Assembly: GCA_021636625.1 (NCBI GenBank)
Contig: JAJWLX010000013.1
Span: 7,936-71,935 of the forward strand
Direction: 5' to 3'
Length of the DNA stretch: 64,000 bases
Source of the DNA: Prevotella sp.
Lineage (GTDB): Bacteria; Bacteroidota; Bacteroidia; Bacteroidales; Bacteroidaceae
The first letter of the stretch is position 1. Every line of letters begins with the position of its first letter. Both the position numbers and the translations under genes were made by a program. The notes under the pieces are model-generated. The model did no database searches, was not told the DNA's origin, and saw only the letters and a list, made by a program, of their open reading frames with translations. Of this stretch, positions 17,896-26,429 are shown one piece after another.

Positions 17896-19367
17896 TATCG
17901 TTTAAATCCATGATGTTTGGTTTCCTCGTTCTCTTCTTGCCGTTCAATGGTTAAGTCCACACCGTTTTCGTCAAATGCGGTCTCTACTACGTCGGTCATA
18001 GAGAACTGTTTCTTGTCAAGTAGCTCATCGTTGAAGTCCTTGTAGCCTTCCGATGGCTCTTCTCGTATAATCTTCACGGGAGCGAGGTCTTGGTCTTCGT
18101 GCAGGTTGAGCTTCTGTAGCAGTGCATCCTTGAAGTCCTTGAAAGCTTTATTCATCTTGTCAGCTGCTTCCTGCTTGTCTTCTTTACACAAGAAGGGAGA
18201 GTAGTGATACTCCAATGCCTCTTCTTTTGCAGAATCGTAAATTAGGTAGAGCTGTTTGAGTTCTTGGGGTAGTAAGCTGTAGTTCTCATCATTGAAACTT
18301 AGCAGTTCCTTGATGGTTCTCGGCTGTTTGTCGAAGCTTTCCATGAATTCTCTCATTTCAGCAGGTACATTTCCTGGAGCTACAGGACTCTGTTTACTTG
18401 CTATATCCTCGAAGTTTGCCACAAACTGCTTTCCTGCCACATCCTTGTCAAAGCCAAGGTGGAAGGTGGCTTGGGGTGCTGTTTTCATCAATCCCTGTAT
18501 CTGCCCATAGCTTGGGTTACCTCCAGTAGAGACATAGACTCCGGCTTTCAGATCCTGCCGTCCACGCTGGTCCAATCCTGATTCCTTGCGCATCTGCAAC
18601 TGGTAAAATGCCATGGCATCGTATGCGCTTTCAAAGACAAGTACGATACGGGCATCCTGGAGTGCCGTATTCTTGGGACTTGCCATCCATAATCCTTCGC
18701 TGGCGTTGGTGCCGGTAGCCATGCCTTTTCGGGCAGAACCGTCCTTTCGTGGATAGCCTCTTTCCTCTAAGCCTACACATTTGTCTGGTTGCCCAGGGAT
18801 GTACATGGGGAAGGAGAGATTCTTATAGGTGCTGCCATCTTTTGCTGTTTTCGATGCGAGGAAGAAACTGTGATGGAAGGCACAACGGGTGGCGAAATCA
18901 ATTCCTCTTGACTTAAAGAAGGCGTAGAACGGCTTCTGTGACTCGAAGTCTTTGGGATTGAAACGGTCAATTTTGTAGTCATTGATATCAAATGGCTTGC
19001 TGCTGACAGTTGGATTATGCACGTCCTGACTCCGATGTTCTACCGGGATGTTAAGCAGGCGTTGGCAGACCTTATGGACAAGGGCTGATTCCTTCATGCC
19101 ATACTTGTACTCCTTGAAAAGGTCTGGATGTTCCCAGATGAAGGAGGTAACAGAGTAGAGCTTGATGGTTGGCGGCTGGAAACAGCAGTTCTTGTTGGGC
19201 ATGACAATGTACTTGTCTCCACTGATTCTTTTTCCGTCACTGCCCAGGCGTACATACGCAGGATAGCGCAAGCCATCACGCTTGTAAAACGTGTAGCCTA
19301 CGTCCTCCAATACGTCCTTGATGTTAAGACGGCTTCTGTAGTCTGCAAATGTCTGTTCGTCTGTCAT
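17895..19367 (-). CDS. Toprim-domain protein (primase-like)
   Basis: 490 residues. The N-terminal region (ADYRSRLNIKDVLEDVGYTFYKRDG) resembles the start of mobile-element primase-like proteins. The central part has a Toprim fold: IVLVFESAYDAMAFY carries the conserved glutamate and HLGFDKDVAGKQF the DxD pair (about 225-310). No CHC2 zinc finger is intact, since only NCCF remains in the expected area, so true primase activity is uncertain. It may prime or process the transferred strand. The C-terminus is acidic and helical. Confidence 0.72.
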   Translation of the reverse strand: MTDEQTFADYRSRLNIKDVLEDVGYTFYKRDGLRYPAYVRLGSDGKRISGDKYIVMPNKNCCFQPPTIKLYSVTSFIWEHPDLFKEYKYGMKESALVHKVCQRLLNIPVEHRSQDVHNPTVSSKPFDINDYKIDRFNPKDFESQKPFYAFFKSRGIDFATRCAFHHSFFLASKTAKDGSTYKNLSFPMYIPGQPDKCVGLEERGYPRKDGSARKGMATGTNASEGLWMASPKNTALQDARIVLVFESAYDAMAFYQLQMRKESGLDQRGRQDLKAGVYVSTGGNPSYGQIQGLMKTAPQATFHLGFDKDVAGKQFVANFEDIASKQSPVAPGNVPAEMREFMESFDKQPRTIKELLSFNDENYSLLPQELKQLYLIYDSAKEEALEYHYSPFLCKEDKQEAADKMNKAFKDFKDALLQKLNLHEDQDLAPVKIIREEPSEGYKDFNDELLDKKQFSMTDVVETAFDENGVDLTIERQEENEETKHHGFKR

Positions 19368-19388
19368 CTCTTGAATGTGAATTGTTGT

Positions 19389-21026
19389 TTATCTGCCATG
19401 ACCTAAGCCTACACCGTGTTCTCCTGCATTGAGTCCTGCATCGAAGGCTCGTGAAGCAAGGTCTTGCGGTGAATCCACGCTGCCCTTGAAATATACATGT
19501 GGCCCATGGGCATGGTCATGATGGTGTTCTACGAATACTGCCGGTGCTGGACGGTCTCTGCCCAGTTCACTCATCACGGCAAGTCCTGCAAGGAGTGCTC
19601 CTCCAATCTGTGCCCCGATATTTTTGCCTTCTCCAGGGATGGTTTTCATATCCACCTCCTTGAAGATGTGGGAGAAGAGTTTCATGCGGTGGTAGTCATC
19701 GATAGCCATGAACTTGTCATACTGCTTTTGGGTAATCTCATGGCTGATGCTCTCTCCGTTGATGACGGCTGTCATGCGAAACTTGGCGTTGCCTTTCTCA
19801 TCCTTCTGGATTTCTCCCTGCTCATTACGTACTGGCTCAACCTTGATGTCATCAACCTGAACCTCTCTGCCATGCTTGCCTTCACGGAACCATCCCTTGC
19901 TTTCGTTCTGCTCATACAGGCTATTGCCATCTACATGGGCAATACTGCGGTCTTCTGGCTCAATAGTAATCTGGTCGCCATTAGATGGGAGTGACTGGTC
20001 AATCACCATCTGTTGGCGGTTGTTGAGTTCTGCCTCTATTTCTGGTCTGAGCTTCAAGCTGATCTGCTCTTTGGAATTGAGCATATCCATCGTCAGTTTG
20101 TCCTGGAAATCGTTTCTGATGGCATTGTTGATGATGTCGATACGGTTCTGGACTGGTACCTGCTTGATGGAATTGTTGGTCAACTTCTTCACCTCATCCT
20201 CAGTGAGATCATAAACAAAGTCCTGCTTGGCTGCAGTGGACTGAATGGTCAGGGTCTTGTTGGCTGCATCTACGATGATGCCGTGGGACGAAAGACACTC
20301 CTGCCATTTGTCATTGCAGAAATAGACCTTGGAGGTGATGAGTTCGTTGTATGGCTTGGCAGGTTCCTTGGGGCGAGGACGAACCACTACAGGGGTAATG
20401 ACTGATTGCAGGTCTGCCAACACATCCTGCGATGGTTGCTGTAACATGTTTTGCTGACCACCTTTATAATAGAAGCCATAACCGCCATTCTGCAATTCGC
20501 CCGGCTTCATTCTGCCGTCAGGACGTTCTGGTACGATTGGAGCATCTTGCATGAACATGGCTCCTCCAACTCTGCGCATGTGGAATCCTTCCTGGCATCG
20601 TGGAGTCCACCCGAGGAATCTTCCGTGATATGGATCCATCATCATGTGGGCATGTCGTTTGTTCCAGGAAAGTCTGCCGTATTCGCCAACGCCTATGCGG
20701 TAGCCGTGGAGTCCCATGGCAACACGGCCATTGGCATTTCTGGCATGAACGAAGTCACGTGGCATGTAGAAATCATTCTTCACGAGTTCTGCCACGGTGT
20801 TGTAGGCTTGCTTATTGGCTGAGTTTGCTCCCCAGTCAACCAAGGCTCTGTGCTGTTGCGCTGTGATGGCGTAAGTCAGCAGAGGAGAATCGTGACCTTG
20901 AACGGCCAATTGATAACCTTCTCCTTGTCTGATGATATGTGCTTGCATACCATTCTTTCTGAGAATCTCCTGAAGCTCTGGTGCCAGGTCTCTGCCTACT
21001 GGTAATGCATTTGATCTGATTGACAT
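19389..21026 (-). CDS. Conserved hypothetical protein with His-rich C-terminus
   Basis: 545 residues, family not firmly recognised; the C-terminal half has DUF3945-like repeats of the type found in Bacteroidota conjugative elements (LTEDEVKKLTNN...; VNGESISHEITQKQYDKFMAID). The N-terminal half contains GYRIGVGEYGRLSWNKRHAHMMMDPYHGRFLGW, rich in aromatic and His residues. A short hydrophobic stretch (IGAQIGGALLAGLAVM) precedes a likely metal-binding patch, EHHHDHAHGPH. It is placed between the Toprim gene and a 69-aa gene in the operon. Function is unknown. Confidence 0.6.
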   Translation of the reverse strand: MSIRSNALPVGRDLAPELQEILRKNGMQAHIIRQGEGYQLAVQGHDSPLLTYAITAQQHRALVDWGANSANKQAYNTVAELVKNDFYMPRDFVHARNANGRVAMGLHGYRIGVGEYGRLSWNKRHAHMMMDPYHGRFLGWTPRCQEGFHMRRVGGAMFMQDAPIVPERPDGRMKPGELQNGGYGFYYKGGQQNMLQQPSQDVLADLQSVITPVVVRPRPKEPAKPYNELITSKVYFCNDKWQECLSSHGIIVDAANKTLTIQSTAAKQDFVYDLTEDEVKKLTNNSIKQVPVQNRIDIINNAIRNDFQDKLTMDMLNSKEQISLKLRPEIEAELNNRQQMVIDQSLPSNGDQITIEPEDRSIAHVDGNSLYEQNESKGWFREGKHGREVQVDDIKVEPVRNEQGEIQKDEKGNAKFRMTAVINGESISHEITQKQYDKFMAIDDYHRMKLFSHIFKEVDMKTIPGEGKNIGAQIGGALLAGLAVMSELGRDRPAPAVFVEHHHDHAHGPHVYFKGSVDSPQDLASRAFDAGLNAGEHGVGLGHGR

Positions 21027-21061
21027 ATTCTAATGCTGTTTATTAATTCTGTACTGTGTGA

Positions 21062-21271
21062 TTATTCGCCAGCTTCAATCTGCTCGCCCTTCCAATCGAC
21101 AAATTCCTCTGCCGATTCCTCATTGACAATGAGATCCTTCTCTTTGCAGAAGGCAGTGTATTCCTCTTGCCATTCAGGTGAGTGGTGGTTGATGTAGTCA
21201 AGCCAGCCATATTCTCCGCTCTGGACTTTCTCCACGAGCACGTCTTCTGGATAGTACTTTACATTTGCCAT
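21062..21271 (-). CDS. Small acidic conserved hypothetical protein
   Basis: 69 residues, acidic, no signal peptide or membrane segment. It lies 31 nt after the DUF4099-like gene and 35 nt before the 545-aa gene, all on the same strand, which supports it as real. WLDYINHHSPEWQEEYTAF is a probable conserved core. Function unknown. Confidence 0.6.
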   Translation of the reverse strand: MANVKYYPEDVLVEKVQSGEYGWLDYINHHSPEWQEEYTAFCKEKDLIVNEESAEEFVDWKGEQIEAGE

Positions 21272-21302
21272 GAAATCTTGTTTTATGGGTTAATACTTTG
21301 GG

Positions 21303-22055
21303 TTATCGCTGCATCATGCGCATACCCAGTTTCTTCTGTTCATTCCACATCTCTTCGGTATAGTTCTCTTCTGGGATGTAGTCGAGATTGCCGTCTTCAT
21401 CCATAGCCCAACAGCCGAAGATGCCGAAATTGAACTTATCCCAGTCACGCTTGGCTTCTCTTTTCCAGACAAGTTCGTTGCCTGCTGCGAAACGGATGCC
21501 GGTGTTAGAGTTGAGGTCGATACCAATGGACTGTTCCTCGTCATCCTCTACGATGGTAAGGATGTCTCCATTCTGCAACTTCTGCATCTCTGCGCCAGTG
21601 AGGTGGTAGCGGTCTGCTATATACTGGATGTTTCTACCGATGACTGGTGTTGGAACACTGAGTACCTGCTTGCTTTCTGGATCAAGCTGGAAGAAACACT
21701 TACTGCCGAGTTCCTTGCCAACCTCGTTGCTCTCCAAATGACCGACAATAGGCTTTCCTGCAACAAGGTTCTTCTCCTGCTGCTCGTTGAAGAGTTTCAA
21801 GTCTAACTCATCGAGCTGTGGATAGAAAAGCACGTCAACGCCACCTTCGGCTGTTCTTACCAAGCTGAATCTGGTTCGTGCCTTGACTTCCTCACCATCA
21901 TCGGCTGTGATATGAACTGGCAGGACTGGCGACTTGCGGCCATTGTAGATGTTCTGGAGAACATCGGTCGGCAAGTCGTCAATCATTGCCTGGGTGAGTC
22001 CGAAACGTTCAAGGATGCCATAAGGCATCTCGTTCTCATCGAAATTGTAATTCAT
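21303..22055 (-). CDS. DUF4099-like protein, first gene of the accessory conjugation operon
   Basis: 250 residues. PYGILERFGLTQAMIDDLPTDVLQNIYNGRKSPVLPV matches the N-terminal pattern of DUF4099 (leading to GR-x-S/T-P-V/L-L-P) from Bacteroidota mobile elements. The next part, FSLVRTAEGGVDVLFYP and ELDLKLFNEQQEKNLVAGKPI, fits the neighbouring DUF3945-like repeat. No catalytic motif is evident. It is the first gene after the promoter at 22139-22146 and leads at least 15 co-directional ORFs that run to 5988. Confidence 0.65.
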   Translation of the reverse strand: MNYNFDENEMPYGILERFGLTQAMIDDLPTDVLQNIYNGRKSPVLPVHITADDGEEVKARTRFSLVRTAEGGVDVLFYPQLDELDLKLFNEQQEKNLVAGKPIVGHLESNEVGKELGSKCFFQLDPESKQVLSVPTPVIGRNIQYIADRYHLTGAEMQKLQNGDILTIVEDDEEQSIGIDLNSNTGIRFAAGNELVWKREAKRDWDKFNFGIFGCWAMDEDGNLDYIPEENYTEEMWNEQKKLGMRMMQR

Positions 22056-22090
22056 TTGCTTCTGTTTTATTCGTTTTTTATTTGGTGGCT

Positions 22091-22146
22091 GACCTATGAC
22101 AGGTCTTATTCAGACTGCGCTTAAAGCCAAACCGACAACAAAGTTA
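22091..22146 (-). promoter_or_regulatory. Promoter and leader hairpin of the accessory conjugation operon
   Basis: On the minus strand TAACTTTG (22146-22139) fits the TAnnTTTG -7 box, with no strong -33 match. Transcription would start near 22134. The leader of about 80 nt contains a hairpin with arms GACCT and AGGTC at 22091-22105, which could be an operator or attenuator. The rest of 22147-22300 is AT-rich and I see no gene in it. Confidence 0.55.
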
Positions 22147-22314
22147 CATTGTAGATATAGAAGAAATTAAACATGTACGTTAGTATCATCAAAGTTTTAT
22201 AGATAGTTATGAAAATAGTATGATTATTCTTCAATTATCATACTATAAACATAAATAAAGTTAGATATAATAGGGAAGAGGTAACTTCTTTCGTGTTGTT
22301 GAACTGAGTCTGAT

Positions 22315-22322
22315 TACCTTTG
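22315..22322 (+). promoter_or_regulatory. -7 box directly before the M23 peptidase start
   Basis: TACCTTTG ends 4 nt before the ATG at 22327. With the usual Bacteroidota spacing the transcript would begin at or next to the start codon, so the mRNA may be leaderless. No clear -33 box is visible; TTG at 22296-22298 is 16 nt away. Confidence 0.5.
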
Positions 22323-22326
22323 CAAC

Positions 22327-22938
22327 ATGAAAGCAATAAAGACACTCATATTGATACTGACAATGATGCTTACAAAGACTCCTTCACATGCCCAATTCAA
22401 TACGATTGGGTATGTGAAGAAGCATAGTATATCTAATAAGAAGAGTCCACAAGAAACAACTAATGTTGCTTCTGTGGACTCTGTGATGAAGGCTGATTCT
22501 CTGCCTCCGGATTCTTCCCAAGATGTTCTTCCTTATCTTCGGGCTTCATTTCCGTTGAAAAACATTCAGATCAATTCAAGATTTGGTATGCGTAATCACC
22601 CGGTGAAGCACAAGACAATCATGCACAACGGCGTGGATCTGGCAGCTCATTACGAGAAAGTGTTTTCCATGTTTCCAGGGGAAGTGACTGGCGTTGGCCA
22701 TGACAATCGCTCAGGTAAGTATGTCACAGTCAGAACTGCTGCCTATACCATCAGCTATTGCCATCTTTCTGCTTTCTGGGTTTCAAAGGGGATGTTCGTC
22801 AATGCAGGAGAGGTGCTTGGTGTGTCTGGAAGTTCCGGAATGTCAACTGGCCCTCATCTGCACCTGACAACAAAAAAGGATGGCAAGGTGTTTGACCCTG
22901 TCATCCTTCTGAAGTATGTTCAATGCATTACAAAGTAG
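22327..22938 (+). CDS. Secreted M23-family peptidoglycan endopeptidase
   Basis: 203 residues. A signal peptide (to about HAQ at 21-23) precedes a Ser/Asp-rich linker, and an M23 domain spans about 80-195. The zinc motifs are complete: HNGVD (H100, D104) and HLHL (H177, H179). It is the only rightward gene in this part of the element. It probably loosens peptidoglycan for assembly of the mating channel, and it is separate from the operon-borne hydrolases at 8151 and 14383. The signal peptide supports the ATG at 22327 although a -7 box lies only 4 nt upstream. Confidence 0.85.
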   Translation: MKAIKTLILILTMMLTKTPSHAQFNTIGYVKKHSISNKKSPQETTNVASVDSVMKADSLPPDSSQDVLPYLRASFPLKNIQINSRFGMRNHPVKHKTIMHNGVDLAAHYEKVFSMFPGEVTGVGHDNRSGKYVTVRTAAYTISYCHLSAFWVSKGMFVNAGEVLGVSGSSGMSTGPHLHLTTKKDGKVFDPVILLKYVQCITK

Positions 22939-22951
22939 TGCTTGATTGGTA

Positions 22952-23347
22952 TTATTGCTTCTTGCATTTTACCCAAATAGATTCGTCACCAATAGACATT
23001 TTCATTTCTGATACTGTAGAAGTCGCAGAAATGATGGTGTAAGAAGCAAATAGTTCACCTTCAACATATGTATTCAGTGTGTTTCCTTTCAAAGACCATG
23101 TTCCTCGACCTGTTCCGAAATATCCGGAGCCGTAATATGAACCGTCTGCATTGAATGTGGCGTATGTCTTTCTGAAAGGCCAGTCAACATACGTACCAGA
23201 CTCCGATGTCTTTACTGCTGTCATCTCCCAGGTTCCCACAATTATAGACTTGTCATAGTCTCCATTGTCATCATCGTCACTGCTGCATGATATTAATGCA
23301 AAAGATGCTACCACAAGGGTAAGAAGGAAAAATAAATACTTTTTCAT
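22952..23347 (-). CDS. Lipocalin-like lipoprotein
   Basis: 131 residues. The signal ends in a lipobox (FALISC, Cys about 21), followed by SSDDDDNGD; acidic residues after the lipidated Cys are common in Bacteroidota surface lipoproteins. The rest matches a small lipocalin-like beta-barrel: IVGTWEMTAVK, ATFNADGSYYGSG, GRGTWSLKGNTL. It is probably anchored in the outer membrane. It is the last of a leftward group with the DUF4468-like and outer-membrane genes. Ligand unknown. Confidence 0.72.
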   Translation of the reverse strand: MKKYLFFLLTLVVASFALISCSSDDDDNGDYDKSIIVGTWEMTAVKTSESGTYVDWPFRKTYATFNADGSYYGSGYFGTGRGTWSLKGNTLNTYVEGELFASYTIISATSTVSEMKMSIGDESIWVKCKKQ

Positions 23348-23368
23348 AATGTTCTTGTTATTTTGAAT

Positions 23369-24052
23369 TTACCAATTGTCGTTTTCATTACCAGATAAGC
23401 CATTCTTGATGCACTCCTCAATCTTGTCCATTACAACATTAGAGTAGGCATGAGCCATGACAAGTGCTTTGCAGGAAGTCTTCTTGTGAGAGTCCTTTTT
23501 GGCAAAAGGATAACATTTATCAAGTGGCCAATTCTGATCAGAACGGGTAGGGATAGTGCCTCCCATTGCACCCATCCAACCGCCACCAACGGCAACATTG
23601 ACAGAATAGAATGGTACTGTGTAGGTAACACGAACCTTATTGTCCTTTATATCACACTTGATAACAGGGCGTAAATTAACGTTGTAAGCGTTAGTACCAC
23701 CTGCATGTTGTGCAATACTCTCTACAAAACCCTGTGCGATGATGGTTCCCAACTCCTTGTCATTTAATTTGATGACGGAGTTCGCATCATTGAAAGTTGC
23801 GGTGAACCAATAGTTAAGCAACACATAAAGCTGATCTTTGGTCTTGCCTTCAGCAGGGATTACCTGAGTATAGGTGATGGCATTGTTCTTATCCAATGTC
23901 AACTGGGTACCGAGATTAGTTGCTGCATCAACCCATTTCTCTCCATACTTTTCTTTTGCGTACTTTTCCAACTCTTCTGCTCGCAGAATTTGAGCATCTA
24001 CCGCACTGCATACAAATAATGCAGCAAGTGTCACTAAAATAAACTTTTTCAT
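23369..24052 (-). CDS. Exported DUF4468-like protein
   Basis: 227 residues with a signal peptide (MKKFILVTLAALFVCSAVDAQ). The central segment, including VLLNYWFTATF and NVNLRPVIKCDIKDNKVRVTY, fits the DUF4468/TBP-like fold of Bacteroidota periplasmic proteins. A Gly-rich hydrophobic loop (VAVGGGWMGAMGG) follows. Function is unknown. It lies between an outer-membrane protein gene and a lipoprotein gene, probably in one transcript. Confidence 0.6.
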   Translation of the reverse strand: MKKFILVTLAALFVCSAVDAQILRAEELEKYAKEKYGEKWVDAATNLGTQLTLDKNNAITYTQVIPAEGKTKDQLYVLLNYWFTATFNDANSVIKLNDKELGTIIAQGFVESIAQHAGGTNAYNVNLRPVIKCDIKDNKVRVTYTVPFYSVNVAVGGGWMGAMGGTIPTRSDQNWPLDKCYPFAKKDSHKKTSCKALVMAHAYSNVVMDKIEECIKNGLSGNENDNW

Positions 24053-24083
24053 CTTCTATATTGTTTTGATAGATATTATTCTT

Positions 24084-24659
24084 TTAAAAATCAAATCCAA
24101 GTTTGACGCTAACTGACTCTGTGTCATATGTCGCAGGCTTGCGAGTATAACTCATATCATATCTGCCATTGAAACGTTCAAATGTTTCAAATTCAAGTTT
24201 CTCAGCAGCATATCCTACAGACAAGCTAAGTCCCTGTTTGCTATTCAGAGCATATCTTACACCTACTGATGCTACCACGTAAAGGCCACCGTTATTGGTA
24301 ACAAACGTTCCACCTTTGATGTCAAAGAAAGGTGAAAGCTTACCTTTTGTAAAATTGCTGCGGAAGTTTGCGAAAACTGGAATATCAACTTTACTGTCTC
24401 TTACATCAAGTGGTATTTCCATATCACCTGTTTTGTAAGAAGACATAAAATGCAAACCAGTACCAGCACCAAGGAATATATAAGGATTCACTTGATAGCC
24501 ATGTGTTGTGTTGACTTCAAAACGACCAAAGTCATAGTCACCAATACCAACAGAATAACCTGCTTCAACATGGCCTTTATAGCCAGATTGCATACTTTGC
24601 GCATTACTATTGATGGCGAAAGCCATAGTAGCAGCTAAAAGAATTGCTATTTTCTTCAT
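24084..24659 (-). CDS. Outer-membrane beta-barrel protein
   Basis: 191 residues. A signal peptide (MKKIAILLAATMAFAINSNAQ) is followed by alternating aromatic/glycine strands (GHVEAGYSVGIGDYDF, YIFLGAGTGLHFM, GVRYALNSKQGLSLSVGYAAEKLEFETF). It ends in VSVKLGFDF, the terminal phenylalanine expected for BAM-dependent insertion. It is probably a small porin-like barrel of about 8 strands. Function unknown. Confidence 0.72.
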   Translation of the reverse strand: MKKIAILLAATMAFAINSNAQSMQSGYKGHVEAGYSVGIGDYDFGRFEVNTTHGYQVNPYIFLGAGTGLHFMSSYKTGDMEIPLDVRDSKVDIPVFANFRSNFTKGKLSPFFDIKGGTFVTNNGGLYVVASVGVRYALNSKQGLSLSVGYAAEKLEFETFERFNGRYDMSYTRKPATYDTESVSVKLGFDF

Positions 24660-24704
24660 AACCTAATAATATAATAATGTGAAAAATCCATTTTCTGAAG
24701 GTAA

Positions 24705-24953
24705 CTACCAACCGCAATTATCGTCATAGCACTCATCATTCTCGATGCCTTCATACTCATCACGATCGCAATAACCACTATCGTGATAGTCATTGTAAGA
24801 ACAATCATGGTCACTGCAACAGTCATCATAACCATCTTCATAGCCACGAGTATAGTTTTCATGGTCTGAGGATGTATTATTACCAGCGTTACTATGCGCT
24901 TTCTTTTGGCTGTTTGAAACGCCGCTTGAAAATAAAAAATCGAATAGTCCCAT
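24705..24953 (-). CDS. Small Asp/Tyr/Cys-rich protein under the island-specific operator
   Basis: 82 residues. The N-terminus MGLFDFLFSSG is hydrophobic. The second half is very rich in Asp, Tyr and Cys (GYEDGYDDCCSDHDCSYND, then GYCDRDEYEG). No family is recognised. The Cys/His/Asp pattern could bind metal. It has its own promoter (24985-24992) carrying the 11-bp inverted repeat shared with two other island promoters, so it is probably co-regulated with the defence genes. It may be a small effector, inhibitor or sensor; this is open. Confidence 0.6.
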   Translation of the reverse strand: MGLFDFLFSSGVSNSQKKAHSNAGNNTSSDHENYTRGYEDGYDDCCSDHDCSYNDYHDSGYCDRDEYEGIENDECYDDNCGW

Positions 24954-24984
24954 ACCTTTTTCTATTAATGTTTAACTTCTGGTG

Positions 24985-25024
24985 CAAAGGTATGAATTGA
25001 TTGTGCAGTCTATCTGCACAATCA
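24985..25024 (-). promoter_or_regulatory. Promoter A with shared operator (82-aa gene)
   Basis: On the minus strand TGCAGATAGACTGCA (25018-25004) is followed after 11 nt by TACCTTTG (24992-24985), a TAnnTTTG -7 box. The palindrome extends to 11-bp arms (TGATTGTGCAG and CTGCACAATCA, 24998-25024) around 5 nt. It overlaps the place where a -33 box would be. The same 15-mer at the same distance occurs at 45034-45048 and 46476-46490. Confidence 0.75.
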
Positions 25025-25050
25025 AAAGAATGTGCAAAAATGAAAGAAAA

Positions 25051-25080
25051 AAAGCAGAAAGAACTGTTTCTTCCTGCTTT
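25051..25080 (-). terminator. Intrinsic terminator of the Fic-to-McrC operon
   Basis: On the minus strand arms AAAGCAG (25080-25074) and CTGCTTT (25057-25051), with additional pairing inside, are followed by a T-rich run from 25050 downwards. It starts 20 nt after the McrC stop codon. Confidence 0.7.
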
Positions 25081-25100
25081 AATATATGTAATTTGTCCAA

Positions 25101-26429
25101 TTATAATTGTCTTAATGTATCTACAAAGAATGCTTCTTTTGCTTTCATCTTTTCACAGAAGTCTGCATAAGAAGTGGAGGTGTGACAAATCTCAATACCT
25201 AATATATATAGTGATGCAGATGAGTCCTTCAACCGTGATTTTGGAATTTTCTGCTGTCTCTCAGACAAAGGAGCTATAAAAACTCCTTTCGATGCCTGTA
25301 AGTTAGTAATGTATGTGATTAACTGATGAAGGTCATCACGATTAACTTTTGAAACCTTTTCATAACTTTCAAGCTTCTTGTATTTTGCATCGAGAACAAT
25401 ATCATCTTTATAGAAATCTGGATAACGGATTCCACTATGATCTTCAAACAAATAGATGCCACCTTTATGTTTCTTGTTTTCAGGATGCTTGAAGCCCTCT
25501 TTTTGTAGAATGGTATTCAGATACTCTTCCCAAAGCCAGGCTCCATCAAACAGAATACCGCAAATCTCCTCATCTGTTTCTCCGTACTTTACTTCTTCCA
25601 TTCTTAGAATTTGTAAGCAAAGGCATTGCAGGGGCTGGTATTCCGTATAGTAAGGATGACTCTTATGTCTTAGGTTCTTACCAATAATTGCACTTCGCTC
25701 ATTTTTGTTATATGAAGGAGTTAGTGAAATTATAGATTTTACATTATCTATAGTTTCCTGATCTAAACCTAATACGGATTGACCATATCTCTTTGACTTC
25801 ATAAACTCAATTGTATGACGGATTAACTCAGTCATGTCATTGTCATAGGTATATTCACGAGTGGAGTATGCCACATTTCCTGCAAACGGAATGTTTTGGG
25901 CAATATGGCGTTTCCAGTCAATAGTACCTTTTGATTTTGCGTCATTATGTTTGAAGTTCTGATACTCTCTGTATATGCCCTGACGCATTGCGTTCTTTAG
26001 CAAGTGAGGGAACATAAACATAATAAAGTCAAATACATCCTCTTTTTCGTTGTTGTGATTAAGGTCAAAGAGATTGAATGAAAAGACCTTTTGAAGCATG
26101 TAATGTAAGAGATAGTCGTCGCGTCCTTCGTCAAAGCGGGATTTAATTTTTATCTGCAGGTTTCCAACACCGATAAACCCCATCACATTTCCTGTGGTAA
26201 TACGTACCTTTTCAGAGTCACTTGTATTTAGAATGGTCATAACAGAAGCTTCACCGACTTTATCGTCAGAATCCTCTATACTATAGGGAAATATTAGCAG
26301 ATTCTCATTTTCATGACATAATTGAGCTATTGTCTTGTCGGCAATAGGGAATAAAGCTGAGACATCTTTACGAAGAAATATCCCAGCTTTCACCTGTCCA
26401 ATATTATTGTCTGTTAAGTTAATTCTCAT
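25101..26429 (-). CDS. mcrC: McrC-like nuclease subunit of a McrBC restriction system
   Basis: 442 residues from the ATG at 26429, which overlaps the McrB stop by 11 nt; the in-frame ATG at 26486 lies deep inside mcrB and is less likely. The C-terminal part has the PD-(D/E)XK nuclease core: RYPDFYKDDIVLDAKYKK at about 335-352, with the PD and DAK residues. McrC pairs with the McrB motor to cleave modified DNA, classically DNA with methylated or hydroxymethylated cytosine. It is the last gene of the operon and is followed by an intrinsic terminator. Confidence 0.85.
   Translation of the reverse strand: MRINLTDNNIGQVKAGIFLRKDVSALFPIADKTIAQLCHENENLLIFPYSIEDSDDKVGEASVMTILNTSDSEKVRITTGNVMGFIGVGNLQIKIKSRFDEGRDDYLLHYMLQKVFSFNLFDLNHNNEKEDVFDFIMFMFPHLLKNAMRQGIYREYQNFKHNDAKSKGTIDWKRHIAQNIPFAGNVAYSTREYTYDNDMTELIRHTIEFMKSKRYGQSVLGLDQETIDNVKSIISLTPSYNKNERSAIIGKNLRHKSHPYYTEYQPLQCLCLQILRMEEVKYGETDEEICGILFDGAWLWEEYLNTILQKEGFKHPENKKHKGGIYLFEDHSGIRYPDFYKDDIVLDAKYKKLESYEKVSKVNRDDLHQLITYITNLQASKGVFIAPLSERQQKIPKSRLKDSSASLYILGIEICHTSTSYADFCEKMKAKEAFFVDTLRQL

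Noticed and set aside
24656..24862. 68-aa minus-strand ORF overlapping the 82-aa gene
   Set aside because: Met/Thr/Ile/Val-rich out-of-frame shadow of the Asp-rich gene, with no own promoter.
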